NCBI RefSeq assembly: GCF_037860835.1 | Contig: NZ_JBBEOG010000005.1 | Span: 124,001-188,000 of the forward strand | Reading direction: 5' to 3' | DNA length: 64,000 bases | DNA from: Aquipuribacter nitratireducens | Lineage (GTDB): Bacteria; Actinomycetota; Actinomycetes; Actinomycetales; JBBAYJ01 | Shown here: positions 31,623-41,076 of the stretch, one piece after another | How the letters are laid out: every line of letters starts with the position of its first letter | Numbering within the stretch: position 1 is the first letter of the stretch | Notes under the pieces: generated by a model | The model's database searches: none | Seen by the model: the letters and a program-made list of their open reading frames with translations, nothing else | What the model was told of the DNA's origin: nothing | Position numbers and translations under genes: made by a program

Positions 31623-31714
31623 CGCGCTCGCTCATGGCCGGCGGCGGCACCGTCGCGCGAATCGTGAGTCCGTCGGAAGATGTGAGGCGGATCAAACCTC
31701 CATACGGTCACCGC

Positions 31715-33001
31715 ATGGCCGCGGAACCGGGGGACGGCAACGCACGCACGACCGACGTCGCGGGTGAGGAGACCCAGGGCGAGCTCAGGCGGACCGTCGG
31801 GCCCACAGCGTTCGCCCTGTACGGCGCCGGGACGATCCTCGGGGCGGGGATCTTCGTCCTCATCGGGGAGATCGCCGGGCGCGCCGGGTACTGGACGCCG
31901 ATCGCCTTCGTGGTCGCGGCGTTCGTCGCGGGCGTCAACGGCATGGTCTACGCCGAGCTCGGCACCCGGCAGCCCAAGGCCGGGGGCCCGGCGGCGTACG
32001 TCCGCGAGGCGCTGCGCCGGCGCTGGCTCGCCGTCATCATCGCGTGGCTGATCGTCGCCACCGGTGTCGTCTCGTCGGCGACCATCGCCAGTGGGTTCTC
32101 CGGCTACCTCGTCGCCTTCATCGACATGCCGGAGTGGATCCCGCGGGCGGTCCTCATCCTCGTCCTCGCGGCGGTCGCCGCCGGCGGGGTCGAGCAGTCG
32201 ACGTGGTTCATGGCCGTCACGGCGACCGCGGGCGTCATCGGGCTGCTGTTCGTGTGGTGGGCCGGCTTCCTCAGCGGCCAGGCCGACCCCGGCCGGCTGG
32301 TGTCCGAGGCGGGCGGGCTCGCCGACGCGGCGCTGGCGACCGGCGTCCTGTCCGCCGTCTTCCTCGCCATCTACGCGTTCATCGGGTTCGAGGACATGAG
32401 CCACGTGGCCGAGGAGGTGAAGCGGCCCGGCTTCTCCCTGCCGTTCGGGATCGGCGCGGCCATCGGCGTCTGCGCGGTGCTCTACACGGTGACGGCCGTC
32501 GCGGCGCTGTCGGTGCTCGATCCCGACGCTCTGGGCGGTGCGACGGCCCCGCTGGTCGAGGTGGTGGCGGCGACCGGCATCCCGACGTGGCCGGTCACCG
32601 TCCTGTCGCTCGTCATCATCTCCTCCGGCGTCCTCGCCCAGCTGATCATGGGCTCGCGGGTCATCTACTCCCTCGGCCGCCCGGACGGCGGAGCCGCCGG
32701 CGACGTGCAGGGGGCGCCGGGATGGCTCGCCGCCGTCAACGAGCGCACGGGGACCCCGGTGCGGGCGACCTTCGCGTGCGCGCTGGTCGCGGTCGCACTC
32801 GCCCTGTTCCTCCCGCTGGCAACGCTGGCGGCCATCACGACGTACGTCCTGCTGGTGGTCTTCGCGTTCGCCAACGTGTCGCTGATCGTCCTCGAGCGGC
32901 GCCGGCCCGACGCGCCGTTCGACCTGCCCGCCTGGGTGCCGTGGGTCGGGCTGGTGCTCACCCTCGCGCTGCTGGTGGGCCAGCCGTTCGTCGGCGGCTG
33001 A
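31715..33001 (+). CDS. APC-family amino acid permease
   Basis: A 428-residue transporter with about 12 hydrophobic helices. The first shows the APC signature GPTAFALYGAGTILGAGIFV (substrate-binding unwound helix), helix 6 has VFLAIYAFIGFEDMSHVAEE, and the loop VKRPGFSLPFGIG follows; these match the amino acid/polyamine/organocation superfamily. Such proteins import amino acids by proton or cation symport. Substrate cannot be set from sequence alone. The ATG at 31715 follows a weak ribosome site; the frame is open upstream into the cupin remnant, but that part is not homologous. It is a lone gene, convergent with the CBS protein. Confidence 0.9.
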   Translation: MAAEPGDGNARTTDVAGEETQGELRRTVGPTAFALYGAGTILGAGIFVLIGEIAGRAGYWTPIAFVVAAFVAGVNGMVYAELGTRQPKAGGPAAYVREALRRRWLAVIIAWLIVATGVVSSATIASGFSGYLVAFIDMPEWIPRAVLILVLAAVAAGGVEQSTWFMAVTATAGVIGLLFVWWAGFLSGQADPGRLVSEAGGLADAALATGVLSAVFLAIYAFIGFEDMSHVAEEVKRPGFSLPFGIGAAIGVCAVLYTVTAVAALSVLDPDALGGATAPLVEVVAATGIPTWPVTVLSLVIISSGVLAQLIMGSRVIYSLGRPDGGAAGDVQGAPGWLAAVNERTGTPVRATFACALVAVALALFLPLATLAAITTYVLLVVFAFANVSLIVLERRRPDAPFDLPAWVPWVGLVLTLALLVGQPFVGG

Positions 33002-33109
33002 GCCAGGCGGTCACGGCGGCATCGGCGAGCACGTCACGTCACTCCGCCTCCAGCACACCCGCTGACAGGGCTCCCTCGGCCGACCGGTGACATCCACGAT
33101 CCCGCTGCG

Positions 33110-33538
33110 TCAGCTCCTGATGTAGCCCACGAGCTGGTCGCGCTCGTCCTGGAGGTCGTCGATCCGCCGCTTCACGACGTCGCCGATGCTGACGATGCCG
33201 ACGAGTCGGCCGTCGTCGACCACGGGGACGTGGCGGAAGCGTCGCTCCGTCATGAGGCGCATCAGGTCGTCGACCGACGTGGTCGGTCCGCAGGTCTCGA
33301 CCTCGGCCGTCATGATCGACGACACCGGCCGGTCGAGGAGCGACGCCCCGGAGGTGTGCAGACCCCGCATGACGTCTCGCTCGCTCGCCATTCCCTCGAC
33401 CCGGTTCCCGTCCGTGCTGACGACGAGGGCGCCGATCCTCATCTCGGCCAGTCGGTCGACCAGCACGCGCACGGACTCGCCCGGTGCGATGGTGGCGACG
33501 TCGTGGCCCTTGCGCCGCAGGATGTCGGAGATCGTCAC
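33110..33538 (-). CDS. CBS-domain pair protein
   Basis: A 142-residue protein made of two CBS motifs: SVRVLVDRLAEMRIGALVVS, then VEGMASERDVMRGL, and SVDDLMRLMTERRFRHVPVV, then LVGIVSIGDVVKRRID. The pair forms one Bateman module that binds adenine nucleotides. Stand-alone CBS proteins of this type (with opening TISDILRRKG) are widespread; many act as nucleotide-sensing regulators of partners unknown. The GTG at 33538 follows GGTGGAGGTGG on the minus strand and gives the standard length. Confidence 0.9.
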   Translation of the reverse strand: MTISDILRRKGHDVATIAPGESVRVLVDRLAEMRIGALVVSTDGNRVEGMASERDVMRGLHTSGASLLDRPVSSIMTAEVETCGPTTSVDDLMRLMTERRFRHVPVVDDGRLVGIVSIGDVVKRRIDDLQDERDQLVGYIRS

Positions 33539-33903
33539 GATCCACCTCCACCGGCGCCGCAGGCGTCGGCGGCCCGTCCGCCGACACAGGCTCCGGATGA
33601 GCAACCGTAGTCCCGGACCGGGGTACCGCGTCGGGCTGAGCGAGACCCGCCGACGTCCCATGCGAACGGGGCGCTTCTCGACGGAGGCGTGGCCTCCCCG
33701 TACGCCACCCCGGCATCAGGCACGCGGAGCCGCCGGGCGCACGTCACGGCGCGACGTCGTGCCCACGCTCACCTGTTGCCGGACCTCGCTGTCGCGACGT
33801 CGGCGAGGGGGTCGCCCATGTCGCCGAGCGAGCCGCGGCTGGAGACGATGCTGCAGCGCACGGACCTGGCACGAGTCCGCTCCCGAGCCCGGGTGGCGCA
33901 CCG
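33539..33903. other. Gap between CBS protein and uidA
   Basis: 365 bp with no credible gene on either strand. It holds the CBS promoter near 33540-33620 and the downstream region of uidA. No repeat or clear terminator was seen. Confidence 0.4.
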
Positions 33904-35721
33904 TCAGCGTGTCCGGTGCCACCGCCGACGCAGGGCGTGCGCTGCGGCCTTGGGCTTGCGGTCCCGGGTGAAGGCGCCCTTCTTGTTGCCGTCGACCCTG
34001 AAGATCCCGGGCGCGGTCTGGAAGTCGGCGAAGTTCCACACGTGCTCGCCCACGACGGCCTCGACGCTGTCGAACACCCGGTGGTTCATGTCGAGGTAGT
34101 CGACCTGGTACTCCTCGGTCCACGGCACGGGGGTCGTCGAGTGGACCCCGGGCATCGTGTCGGCGCCGTACTCGGTGATGATGATCGGCTTGCCCTCGCC
34201 GGCCCACCCCTGCAGCTCGGCACGCCACGCCTCCTCGGCCGCGGCGAGGTCACCGGTCTGCACGTACCAGCCGTAGTAGCGGTTGAGCATGACGACGTCG
34301 CCGAGCTCGCTGACGCGGCACGTGCCGTGCGGCGCGAGCATGACGTTGACGAACCCGACCGGACGGGTCGGGTCCAGCTCGCGGGTGAGCGCGAAGAGAG
34401 GCTCGAAGTACTCCCGGGCCGCATCGGTGTCGGACTCCGGCTCGTTCGCGATGCTCCACAGCACGACGCTCGGGTGGTTCTTGTCGCGGGCGACGAGCTC
34501 GCGGATCGCCTGGGCGTGCACGGCCTGCGTGCGCTCGTCGACGGTGTCGGGGGAGAAGGTCGGGACGGCCTCGCCCCCGAAGATCCCGCTCGCGATGCCG
34601 GTGTTGAGCCCGACCGCGGCGGTCTCGTCGATGACGACGATGCCGCGGCGGTCCGCGTAGTCGTAGACCTCGTCGGCGTACGGGTAGTGCGAGGTGCGGA
34701 ACGAGTTCGCGCCCACCCAGTCGAGCAGCTCGAAGTCGTGGACGAGCATGACGTCGTCGTGGCCCTTGCCGCGCACGGGCGCGTCCTCGTGCTTTCCGAA
34801 GCCGGTGAAGTAGAAGGGCTCGTCGTTGATGAGGAACCGCGTCCCGTCCACCCGGACGGTCCGGATCCCCACGGGCAGCGAGTACCGGTCGAACAGGTCC
34901 CCGTCGCCGTCGACCACGTCGACGGCGAGCTCGTAGAGGTACCCGTCGCCCGGGGCCCACGGGTGCACGTCGGGCACCGTGAGGGTGCCGCTCGCTCCGG
35001 TGCCGGCGGCGACCTCGGTGCCGTCGGCGTCGGTGAGCCGGACCCTCACGTCGACGCCCGACCCGCCGACGCCCGACCCGCCGGCGCCCGCGCCGTCCGG
35101 TCCGGCGACGGAGACGTCCCAGGCGAGGCTGCCGGTGGTGCCGTCGAGTCCTGGCACGAGCGTCACGTCGTCGACGTGGGTGCGAGGGGTCGCGTGGAGC
35201 CAGACGGAGCGGTGGAGCCCGGCGTAGTTGAAGAAGTCGTGGAAGTAGCGCTGTCGACGGCCGTGCGGGGTGTCCTCGACGACGCCGACGGGGATCGACT
35301 GCCACGTCAGCTCGTTGTTGACGACGACGCTGATGCGCGCCTCCTCGCCCGGGGTGACGAGGGCGGTGACGTCGGCCTCGAACGGCGTGTACCCCCCCTC
35401 GTGCCGGGCCACCTCGGTGCCGTCGACCCAGACGGTCGCGCGGTGGGTGGCGGCGTCGAAGCGCAGCACGATCCGCTGACCGTCCCAGCCTCTCGGCACG
35501 CGCACCGTGGTCGAGTACCAGGCGTCGCCGACGTGGTCGCGGACCGCGAGGTCCGGCACGACGTCGTTGTAGCTGGCGGGGACCGGCATGGCGTGGGCGT
35601 CGGGCAGGCGGCCGGACGACCAGCCGTCGCGCCGGCCCACGCCGTCCGGGTCGAGGCGGAAGTCCCAGATGCCGTCGAGGCGGCGGCGTTCGCGGGTGGG
35701 GCCGTCCTGGGGGCGGAGCAT
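33904..35721 (-). CDS. uidA: Beta-glucuronidase (GH2)
   Basis: A 605-residue GH2 enzyme that releases D-glucuronate from beta-glucuronides. Domain order is N-terminal sugar-binding fold (about 10-180), Ig-like domain (about 180-280), and catalytic barrel (about 285-600). The acid/base glutamate lies in VLWSIANEPESDTDAAREYF and the nucleophile in PIIITEYGADTMPG. The segments RTSHYPYADEVYDYADRRGI and VVIDETAAVGL match E. coli UidA. There is no signal peptide, so it is cytoplasmic and acts on imported glucuronides. It is divergent from the lacI-type gene with a candidate operator between them. The insert of Gly-Ser-Ala repeats near residue 215 is unusual but lies in a linker. Confidence 0.95.
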   Translation of the reverse strand: MLRPQDGPTRERRRLDGIWDFRLDPDGVGRRDGWSSGRLPDAHAMPVPASYNDVVPDLAVRDHVGDAWYSTTVRVPRGWDGQRIVLRFDAATHRATVWVDGTEVARHEGGYTPFEADVTALVTPGEEARISVVVNNELTWQSIPVGVVEDTPHGRRQRYFHDFFNYAGLHRSVWLHATPRTHVDDVTLVPGLDGTTGSLAWDVSVAGPDGAGAGGSGVGGSGVDVRVRLTDADGTEVAAGTGASGTLTVPDVHPWAPGDGYLYELAVDVVDGDGDLFDRYSLPVGIRTVRVDGTRFLINDEPFYFTGFGKHEDAPVRGKGHDDVMLVHDFELLDWVGANSFRTSHYPYADEVYDYADRRGIVVIDETAAVGLNTGIASGIFGGEAVPTFSPDTVDERTQAVHAQAIRELVARDKNHPSVVLWSIANEPESDTDAAREYFEPLFALTRELDPTRPVGFVNVMLAPHGTCRVSELGDVVMLNRYYGWYVQTGDLAAAEEAWRAELQGWAGEGKPIIITEYGADTMPGVHSTTPVPWTEEYQVDYLDMNHRVFDSVEAVVGEHVWNFADFQTAPGIFRVDGNKKGAFTRDRKPKAAAHALRRRWHRTR

Positions 35722-35787
35722 GGCGGGTCCTCTCGTCGGGGTGGTCGCGTCGGGCTCCGTTCATGACGCCACTCCCGGCAGGTCGGG

Positions 35788-35801
35788 GGCAATCGGTTGC
35801 C
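35788..35801. promoter_or_regulatory. LacI-family operator candidate (uidA/lacI intergenic)
   Basis: GGCAATCGGTTGCC, a near-perfect palindrome, lies between the divergent uidA and LacI-type genes. Related sequences occur at 38160-38183 and 42624-42639, each ahead of another gene of the same pathway. Confidence 0.65.
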
Positions 35802-35832
35802 ACGGCTTGCCACGCGCTCCTACCGTGCCGAG

Positions 35833-36936
35833 GTGGCAGACCGTGGGACACGGCGCGGGCCGCCGACCATCTACGACGTCGCCGCCGAGGCGGGCGTCGC
35901 GCCGTCCACCGTGTCCCGGACGTTCGCCCGCCCGGGCCGGGTGAGCGCGGAGACCGCCGCCCGGATCCGTGAGGTCGCGGACCGGCTCGGCTACCGGGCC
36001 AACCCGATGGCGCGGGCGCTGTCGACGTCGCAGAGCCGGATGGTCGCTCTCATGGTCGCCGACGTCACGAACCCCGTCTTCGCGGCCATGATCCGCGGCG
36101 CACAGGCGCAGGCCGCCGAGGACGGGTTCGTGGTCCTGCTCGAGGACGCCCGGGAGTCCGGTGCAGTGGAGCGGGAGGCGCTCGAGCGGGTCCTGCCGGT
36201 CGTCGAGGGGATCGTGCTCGGCGGCTCACGCATGCCGGACTCGACGATCCGCACGCTCGCCAAGCAGGTTCCGCTCATCGTGCTCAACCGCGACGTCGCC
36301 GGCGTGCTCAGCGTCGTCACCGACAACGCGCGCGGCATGCGCCGGGCGGTGGAGCACCTCGGGGGTCTCGGTCACGACTCGCTCGTGTACGTCAGCGGCC
36401 CCGAGGCGTCGTGGGCGGACGGCGCGCGGGTGCGCGCGTTCCGCGAGGCCGGTCACGAGCTCCAGCTCGCGACCCGCGCCACGCGTCACCACGCGCCGAC
36501 CGTCGCGGGCGGTGTCGCCGCCGCCCGCGAGATGCTCGACGCCGCGACGGGACCGCCGACGGCCGTCGTCGCCTACAACGACCTCATGGCGATCGGGGTG
36601 ATGCGTGCCCTGCAGGACGCGGGCGTGGCCGTTGCGGACGACGTGAGCGTCGTCGGGTTCGACGACATCCTCGTCTCCCAGCTCGTGTCCCCGCCGCTCA
36701 CCACGGTCGCGGCGCCTTTGCGGGCGATGGGGGAGACCGCGGTGCAGAACCTGCTCGCCGTCGTCCGGGGCGCGCAGCCCCACGCCGAGCGCGCCTTCGT
36801 GCTGCCGGCTCGTCTCGTGGTGCGGGGCTCGACCGCTCACCGCAGGCGGAAGAGGACCTCGCCGGCGTTGGGCACCACGAGGGTGTCGGGGTCGGCGGAG
36901 AGCGCGTCGAGGTCGACGTCGTCCGGAGAGCGGTAG
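35833..36936 (+). CDS. LacI-family transcriptional regulator
   Basis: A 367-residue LacI/GalR regulator. The N-terminal helix-turn-helix and hinge are typical (TIYDVAAEAGVAPSTVSRTF, then ARPGRVSAETAARIREVADR), followed by a periplasmic-binding-like effector domain (VALMVADVTNPVFAAMIRGA through DDVSVVGFDDILVSQLVSPP). It most likely represses the surrounding glucuronide genes and responds to a uronate or its reduction product. The GTG at 35833 places the HTH at residues 14-60. The C terminus runs 100 bp into the convergent larA-like gene; homology ends at about ARLVVRGS, so the last 30 residues are an antisense tail. Operator candidates are at 35788, 38160 and 42624. Confidence 0.92.
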   Translation: MADRGTRRGPPTIYDVAAEAGVAPSTVSRTFARPGRVSAETAARIREVADRLGYRANPMARALSTSQSRMVALMVADVTNPVFAAMIRGAQAQAAEDGFVVLLEDARESGAVEREALERVLPVVEGIVLGGSRMPDSTIRTLAKQVPLIVLNRDVAGVLSVVTDNARGMRRAVEHLGGLGHDSLVYVSGPEASWADGARVRAFREAGHELQLATRATRHHAPTVAGGVAAAREMLDAATGPPTAVVAYNDLMAIGVMRALQDAGVAVADDVSVVGFDDILVSQLVSPPLTTVAAPLRAMGETAVQNLLAVVRGAQPHAERAFVLPARLVVRGSTAHRRRKRTSPALGTTRVSGSAESASRSTSSGER

Positions 36937-38114
36937 CCGAGGCCGATGCTCTCGACGGTCGCCCTGTCGATGCCGGTCGCGAGGGTCACCTGGACCCGGC
37001 CCTGCTCGCCGGCGACCGGGTCCCACGTCCCGGCCCCGCGAAGGTGCGTGCTGTGGGCGAGGACGCCCCACGGCAGGTGACGGAACCGCTCCCACTGGCC
37101 GAGGAAGTAGTCGCGGCAGTGGTAGCCGACCTCGAGGATCTCCGGGTGCGTCTCGGCGACGCTCCTCACGTGGGGGGCGACGAGGAGCACCTCACCGCCG
37201 TCGGCGACGACGGGCTCGACCTTGTAGAACCCCTTCGCGGCCGTCCACATGTCCTCGTACTTGGTGGGGACCAGCGACACGACGCGGCGGACCGGGCGGT
37301 CGAGGTAGCGGACGTGGGTCTCGGCGGAGACGTCGGCGGCCGCGGCCCACGCCGCCTCGGGCGAGCCGAACGCAACCGCGTGCAGGTCGTCGGTGCCCGA
37401 GCGCGCGACGACGCACAGGGCGAGCCGCTGCGTGGGGATCAGTGCGGCCGCCTCGTCGATGAGCGCCCGGACGGGCGTCGTGCCGCGGGTGCCGATGGTG
37501 TCGCGGCTCGTGATGAGCGCGCCCACCCAGTGCGTGAGGTCGATGATCTCCTGACCCGCGACACCGGGGAAGAAGTACTTGTTGCCGCCGGAGAACCCGA
37601 CGACCTCGTGCGGGAACACGGGTCCGACGACGAGGGCGACGTCGTGCTCGACGACCGCCCGGTTGAGTCGCACGTCCACGGCGGTGCGCAGCCGACCGCC
37701 CGACAGCTCGTGGACCCGGTCCGCCTCGATCCGGCCGATCGTCACGAGCGCGTCCGGTTCCCACCACTCGTGGTTGCGGACCTCGACGTCCGGCCACCGA
37801 GGTGCCGGGTCGCCCGTCAGGTGCCGCGCGAGCTGAGCCTCGCCCATCGGCTGGTGCGTGCCGAGGGCGACGAGGACCGTCACCCGGCTCGCACGTCCGG
37901 CGAGGGCGGCCCGGACGGCGCCGACGAGCAGCGGCAGCGGCAGGCTGCGGGTGGCGTCGGGCACGAGGACGCACACGCTGCGGCCGTCGACGTCGCACGC
38001 AGCCAGCTGCTGCCCGACGAACGCGCGGACGGCGTCCGCGTCGAGCACCGTCCCCGCGTCACCGAGCAGGGCGGCGCCGGTGGGTGCGTGCACGGAGAGG
38101 TCCGTCGTCGTCAT
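36837..38114 (-). CDS. LarA-family nickel-pincer racemase/epimerase homologue
   Basis: A 425-residue member of the lactate racemase (LarA, DUF2088) superfamily. Visible are the N-terminal strand VCVLVPDATRSLPLPLLVGA, the VLVALGTHQPMGEAQLARHL region with its conserved histidine, HEWWEPDALV, and FSGGNKYFFPGVAGQEIIDL, which carries the lysine that in LarA binds the nickel-pincer cofactor. LarA enzymes invert C2 of 2-hydroxy acids. The adjacent genes make mannonate and phosphorylate gluconate, which are C2 epimers, so mannonate/gluconate 2-epimerisation is the best guess. Cofactor genes larB, larC and larE are not in the window. It is divergent from uxaC with paired LacI-type operators between. 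Confidence 0.82.
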   Translation of the reverse strand: MTTTDLSVHAPTGAALLGDAGTVLDADAVRAFVGQQLAACDVDGRSVCVLVPDATRSLPLPLLVGAVRAALAGRASRVTVLVALGTHQPMGEAQLARHLTGDPAPRWPDVEVRNHEWWEPDALVTIGRIEADRVHELSGGRLRTAVDVRLNRAVVEHDVALVVGPVFPHEVVGFSGGNKYFFPGVAGQEIIDLTHWVGALITSRDTIGTRGTTPVRALIDEAAALIPTQRLALCVVARSGTDDLHAVAFGSPEAAWAAAADVSAETHVRYLDRPVRRVVSLVPTKYEDMWTAAKGFYKVEPVVADGGEVLLVAPHVRSVAETHPEILEVGYHCRDYFLGQWERFRHLPWGVLAHSTHLRGAGTWDPVAGEQGRVQVTLATGIDRATVESIGLGYRSPDDVDLDALSADPDTLVVPNAGEVLFRLR

Positions 38115-38159
38115 GCGCCTCACCATGCACCCGGCGCCGACGGCTCGGCCAGGGTCGGC

Positions 38160-38183
38160 GGCAACCGGTGGCAACCCGTTGCC
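38160..38183. promoter_or_regulatory. Overlapping LacI-family operator candidates (larA-like/uxaC intergenic)
   Basis: GGCAACCGGTGGCA (38160-38173) overlaps GGCAACCCGTTGCC (38170-38183), two versions of the same palindrome. They lie in the 101 bp between the divergent larA-like and uxaC genes and so could repress both. Confidence 0.68.
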
Positions 38184-38215
38184 GACCGGCTCCGGGTGCC
38201 CGCACAGTCCACGCC

Positions 38216-39679
38216 ATGGCGACGACGACGGCGCAGACGACGGCGCACCTCGTGACCCCGACCGGCGGCCCGCGTCGGCTGCGACCCCACCCGGACCGGC
38301 TGCTGCCCGCGGACCCCGCGACCCGCGCCGTGGCGCGCGAGCTGTACGACGGTATCCGTGACCTGCCGATCGTGTCCCCGCACGGGCACGTGCCGGCGGC
38401 CTGGCTCGCCGAGGACGCCGCCTTCCGGGACCCCACGTCGCTCCTCGTGACGCCCGACCACTACGTGACCCGGCTCATGCACGCCCAGGGGGTCCCCCTG
38501 GACCGGCTCGGCGTCGGCCGTGGCCCGTTGTCGGAGGCGGAGTCGCGGGAGGCGTTCCGGCTGCTGTGCGCCGGGTGGCGCACCTACCGCGGCACCGCGG
38601 TGCGGCACTGGCTCGAGCACACCCTCGCCCACGTGCTCGACGTCGACGTCGAGCCGTCCGCCGCGACCGCCGACGCCGTCTACGACCAGGTCGCGGACCG
38701 CATCGCCGCTCCCGACCTCCGGCCACGCGCGCTCTACGACCGCTTCGGCCTGTCGGTCCTCGCGACGACCGACGACCCCACCGACGACCTCCGCCACCAC
38801 CGCGCGCTCGCGGCGGACCCGTCGTGGCGAGGGCGGGTCGTCCCCACCTTCCGCCCCGACGCCTACGTCGAGGTCCGACGGAGCGACTGGCCCGACGCCG
38901 TGACCCGCCTCGGGGCCGTGGCCGACGTCGACACCGCCACGTATGCGGGCTGGATCGCCGCGATGGAGGCCCGCCGGTCGTACTTCCAGGAGCACGGGGC
39001 GACCTCGACCGACCACTCCCACCGCGACGCCCGCGCCGAGCCGCTCGAGCGGTCCGTCGCCGAACGGCTGTACGCGAGGGCGGTCGCCGGCGCCGTCACG
39101 CCGGACGAGGCCGACGCGCTCCGACGCGACCTGCTGTTCCAGATGGCGCGCATGGCGAGCGAGGACGGCCTCGTCATGACGCTGCACCCGGCGGTCGCCC
39201 GTGACCACCACCCCGGCACCCGCGACAGGTACGGCGCCGACGTCGGCGCGGACATCCCCGTCGGGGTGGAGTTCACCGACGCCCTGCGTCCGGTGCTCGG
39301 CGCGTTCGGCACGAACCCCCGCTTCCAGCTCGTCGTGTTCACCATCGACGAGACCGTGTACTCCCGAGAGCTCGCCCCCCTCGCCGGGTTCTACCCGTCG
39401 CTGTACGTGGGGGCGCCGTGGTGGTTCCTCGACGCGCCCGAGGCGATGACCCGGTTCCGCTCGGCCGTCACCGAGACCACAGGTTTCACCCGCACCGCCG
39501 GCTTCGTCGACGACACGCGGGCGTTCCTCTCCATCCCGGCCCGCCACGACACGGCCCGCCGGGTCGACGCCGCCTACCTCGCCCGCCTCGTCGCCGAGCA
39601 CCGGCTCGACCTCGACGAGGCGCACGAGGTCGCGCACGACCTCACCGTCGTGAACCCGCGGGAGGCGTTCCGGCTGTGA
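38216..39679 (+). CDS. uxaC: Glucuronate isomerase
   Basis: A 487-residue uronate isomerase (amidohydrolase superfamily) converting D-glucuronate to D-fructuronate. The family markers are DLPIVSPHGHVPAAWL (metal-binding HxH), the RLMHAQGVPLDRLG region, RLLCAGWRTYRGTAVRHWLE, and toward the C terminus GFYPSLYVGAPWWFLDAPEA and TRTAGFVDDTRAFLSIPARH. Length agrees with E. coli UxaC (about 470). The ATG at 38216 begins the first gene of a run uxaC-dehydrogenase-gntK with 4-bp overlaps. The LacI-type operators at 38160-38183 lie just upstream. In this pathway it receives the glucuronate freed by UidA. Confidence 0.95.
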   Translation: MATTTAQTTAHLVTPTGGPRRLRPHPDRLLPADPATRAVARELYDGIRDLPIVSPHGHVPAAWLAEDAAFRDPTSLLVTPDHYVTRLMHAQGVPLDRLGVGRGPLSEAESREAFRLLCAGWRTYRGTAVRHWLEHTLAHVLDVDVEPSAATADAVYDQVADRIAAPDLRPRALYDRFGLSVLATTDDPTDDLRHHRALAADPSWRGRVVPTFRPDAYVEVRRSDWPDAVTRLGAVADVDTATYAGWIAAMEARRSYFQEHGATSTDHSHRDARAEPLERSVAERLYARAVAGAVTPDEADALRRDLLFQMARMASEDGLVMTLHPAVARDHHPGTRDRYGADVGADIPVGVEFTDALRPVLGAFGTNPRFQLVVFTIDETVYSRELAPLAGFYPSLYVGAPWWFLDAPEAMTRFRSAVTETTGFTRTAGFVDDTRAFLSIPARHDTARRVDAAYLARLVAEHRLDLDEAHEVAHDLTVVNPREAFRL

Positions 39680-41076
39680 GCGGCACAGCGACACGCCTGT
39701 CGCGCTCAGCCGGTCACGGCCGTCCGGCCGCGCCCGTCCGCATCGCGCACCTCGGCCTCGGCAGCTTCTCCCGCGCCCACCAGGCCTGGTACACCGACCG
39801 GGCGCCCGACGCGGCCCAGTGGGGCATCGCCTCCTTCACCGGCCGCTCACCGGACCTCGCCCGGGCGCTGCGCCCTCAGGGCGGCCTCTACACGCTCCTC
39901 GTGCGGCAGCCGGACCGGGACGACGTCGAGGTCGTCTCCAGCCTGTCGCAGGTGCACGCGGCGACCGACCACACCGCCTGGCTGGGGGTGGCGGCGGCCG
40001 CGGACACGGCCGTCGTCACGCTGACCGTGACCGAGGCGGGGTACCGGCGGGGTCCGGACGGTCACCTCGACATCGGGCGCGCCGACGTGCGCGACGACGT
40101 GCAGGCCCTCCGTGCGGACATCGGCGCCCCGGTCGGCACCGTCCCCGGCCGGCTCGTCGCTGGGCTGGCCGCCCGCCGCGCGGCCGGCAGCGGGCCTCTC
40201 ACGCTCCTGCCGTGCGACAACCTTCCGGCCAACGGCCGGGTCGCCGCGACCGTCGTCGACGACCTCGCCCGCGCCGTCGACCCGGCCCTCGCGCGCTGGA
40301 TCCGCGGCACCGTGCTGTTCGGCACGACGATGGTCGACCGGATCACCCCGGCCACCACGGACGACGACCGTTACGCCGTCCTCGCCGCCGCCGGTCTCCA
40401 CGACGCCGCACCCGTGCCGACCGAGCCCTTCAGCGAGTGGGTGGTCGCCGCCGACTTCCCCGGCGGCAGGCCCGCGTGGCACGAGGCCGGAGTCACGCTC
40501 GTCGACGACGTCGCCGCCTTCGAGGAACGCAAGCTGTGGCTGCTCAACGGCGCGCACTCCCTGCTCGCGTACGCCGGCCCGCTGCGCGGCCACACCACCG
40601 TCGACGAGGCGATGGCCGACCCCGTCGTCCGCGGCTGGGTCGAGCAGTGGTGGGACGAGGCCGCGCCCCGCCTGTCCCTGTCGCCGGCCGCGGTGCGCGA
40701 CTACCGCGCCGCGCTCGTCGCCCGCTTCGCCAACCCCCGTATCCGCCACCACCTCGGCCAGATCGCCGCGGACGGCAGCCAGAAGCTCCCCGTCCGGCTC
40801 CTGCCCGTCGTGCGGGCCGAGCTGGCCGCCGGACGCCTGCCCGACGGTGCCCTCCGGGTCGTCGCGGCGTGGGTCGCGCACCTGCGGGGGCTCGGTGCGC
40901 CCGTGGCCGACGACGCCGCCGCGCCCCTCGCCCCGGCCGTGCAGGGCGACGACGACACCGCCGTCCGCACCGTGCTCGCCCACCTCGACACCGCCCTCGC
41001 CCGTGACCCAGCCGTCGTGGCCCGCGTCCGCAGTCACCTGAGCAGCCTCACCGGGGCGCCGGTCGGTGCCGGGTGA
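39676..41076 (+). CDS. Mannitol dehydrogenase-family oxidoreductase, probable fructuronate reductase
   Basis: A 466-residue member of the long-chain mannitol dehydrogenase family (UxuB, UxaB, MtlK). The N-terminal NAD(H) region is RIAHLGLGSFSRAHQAWYTD, with SFTGRSPDLARALRPQGGLY; the substrate side has LLPCDNLPANGRVAATVVDD, FGTTMVDRITPATT, and the catalytic KLWLLNGAHSLLAYAG (Lys, Asn, His). Its GTG overlaps the uxaC stop and its own stop overlaps gntK, so it most likely reduces fructuronate, the UxaC product, to mannonate. The family also contains mannitol and tagaturonate enzymes, so the substrate comes from context. Confidence 0.82.
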   Translation: MSGTATRLSRSAGHGRPAAPVRIAHLGLGSFSRAHQAWYTDRAPDAAQWGIASFTGRSPDLARALRPQGGLYTLLVRQPDRDDVEVVSSLSQVHAATDHTAWLGVAAAADTAVVTLTVTEAGYRRGPDGHLDIGRADVRDDVQALRADIGAPVGTVPGRLVAGLAARRAAGSGPLTLLPCDNLPANGRVAATVVDDLARAVDPALARWIRGTVLFGTTMVDRITPATTDDDRYAVLAAAGLHDAAPVPTEPFSEWVVAADFPGGRPAWHEAGVTLVDDVAAFEERKLWLLNGAHSLLAYAGPLRGHTTVDEAMADPVVRGWVEQWWDEAAPRLSLSPAAVRDYRAALVARFANPRIRHHLGQIAADGSQKLPVRLLPVVRAELAAGRLPDGALRVVAAWVAHLRGLGAPVADDAAAPLAPAVQGDDDTAVRTVLAHLDTALARDPAVVARVRSHLSSLTGAPVGAG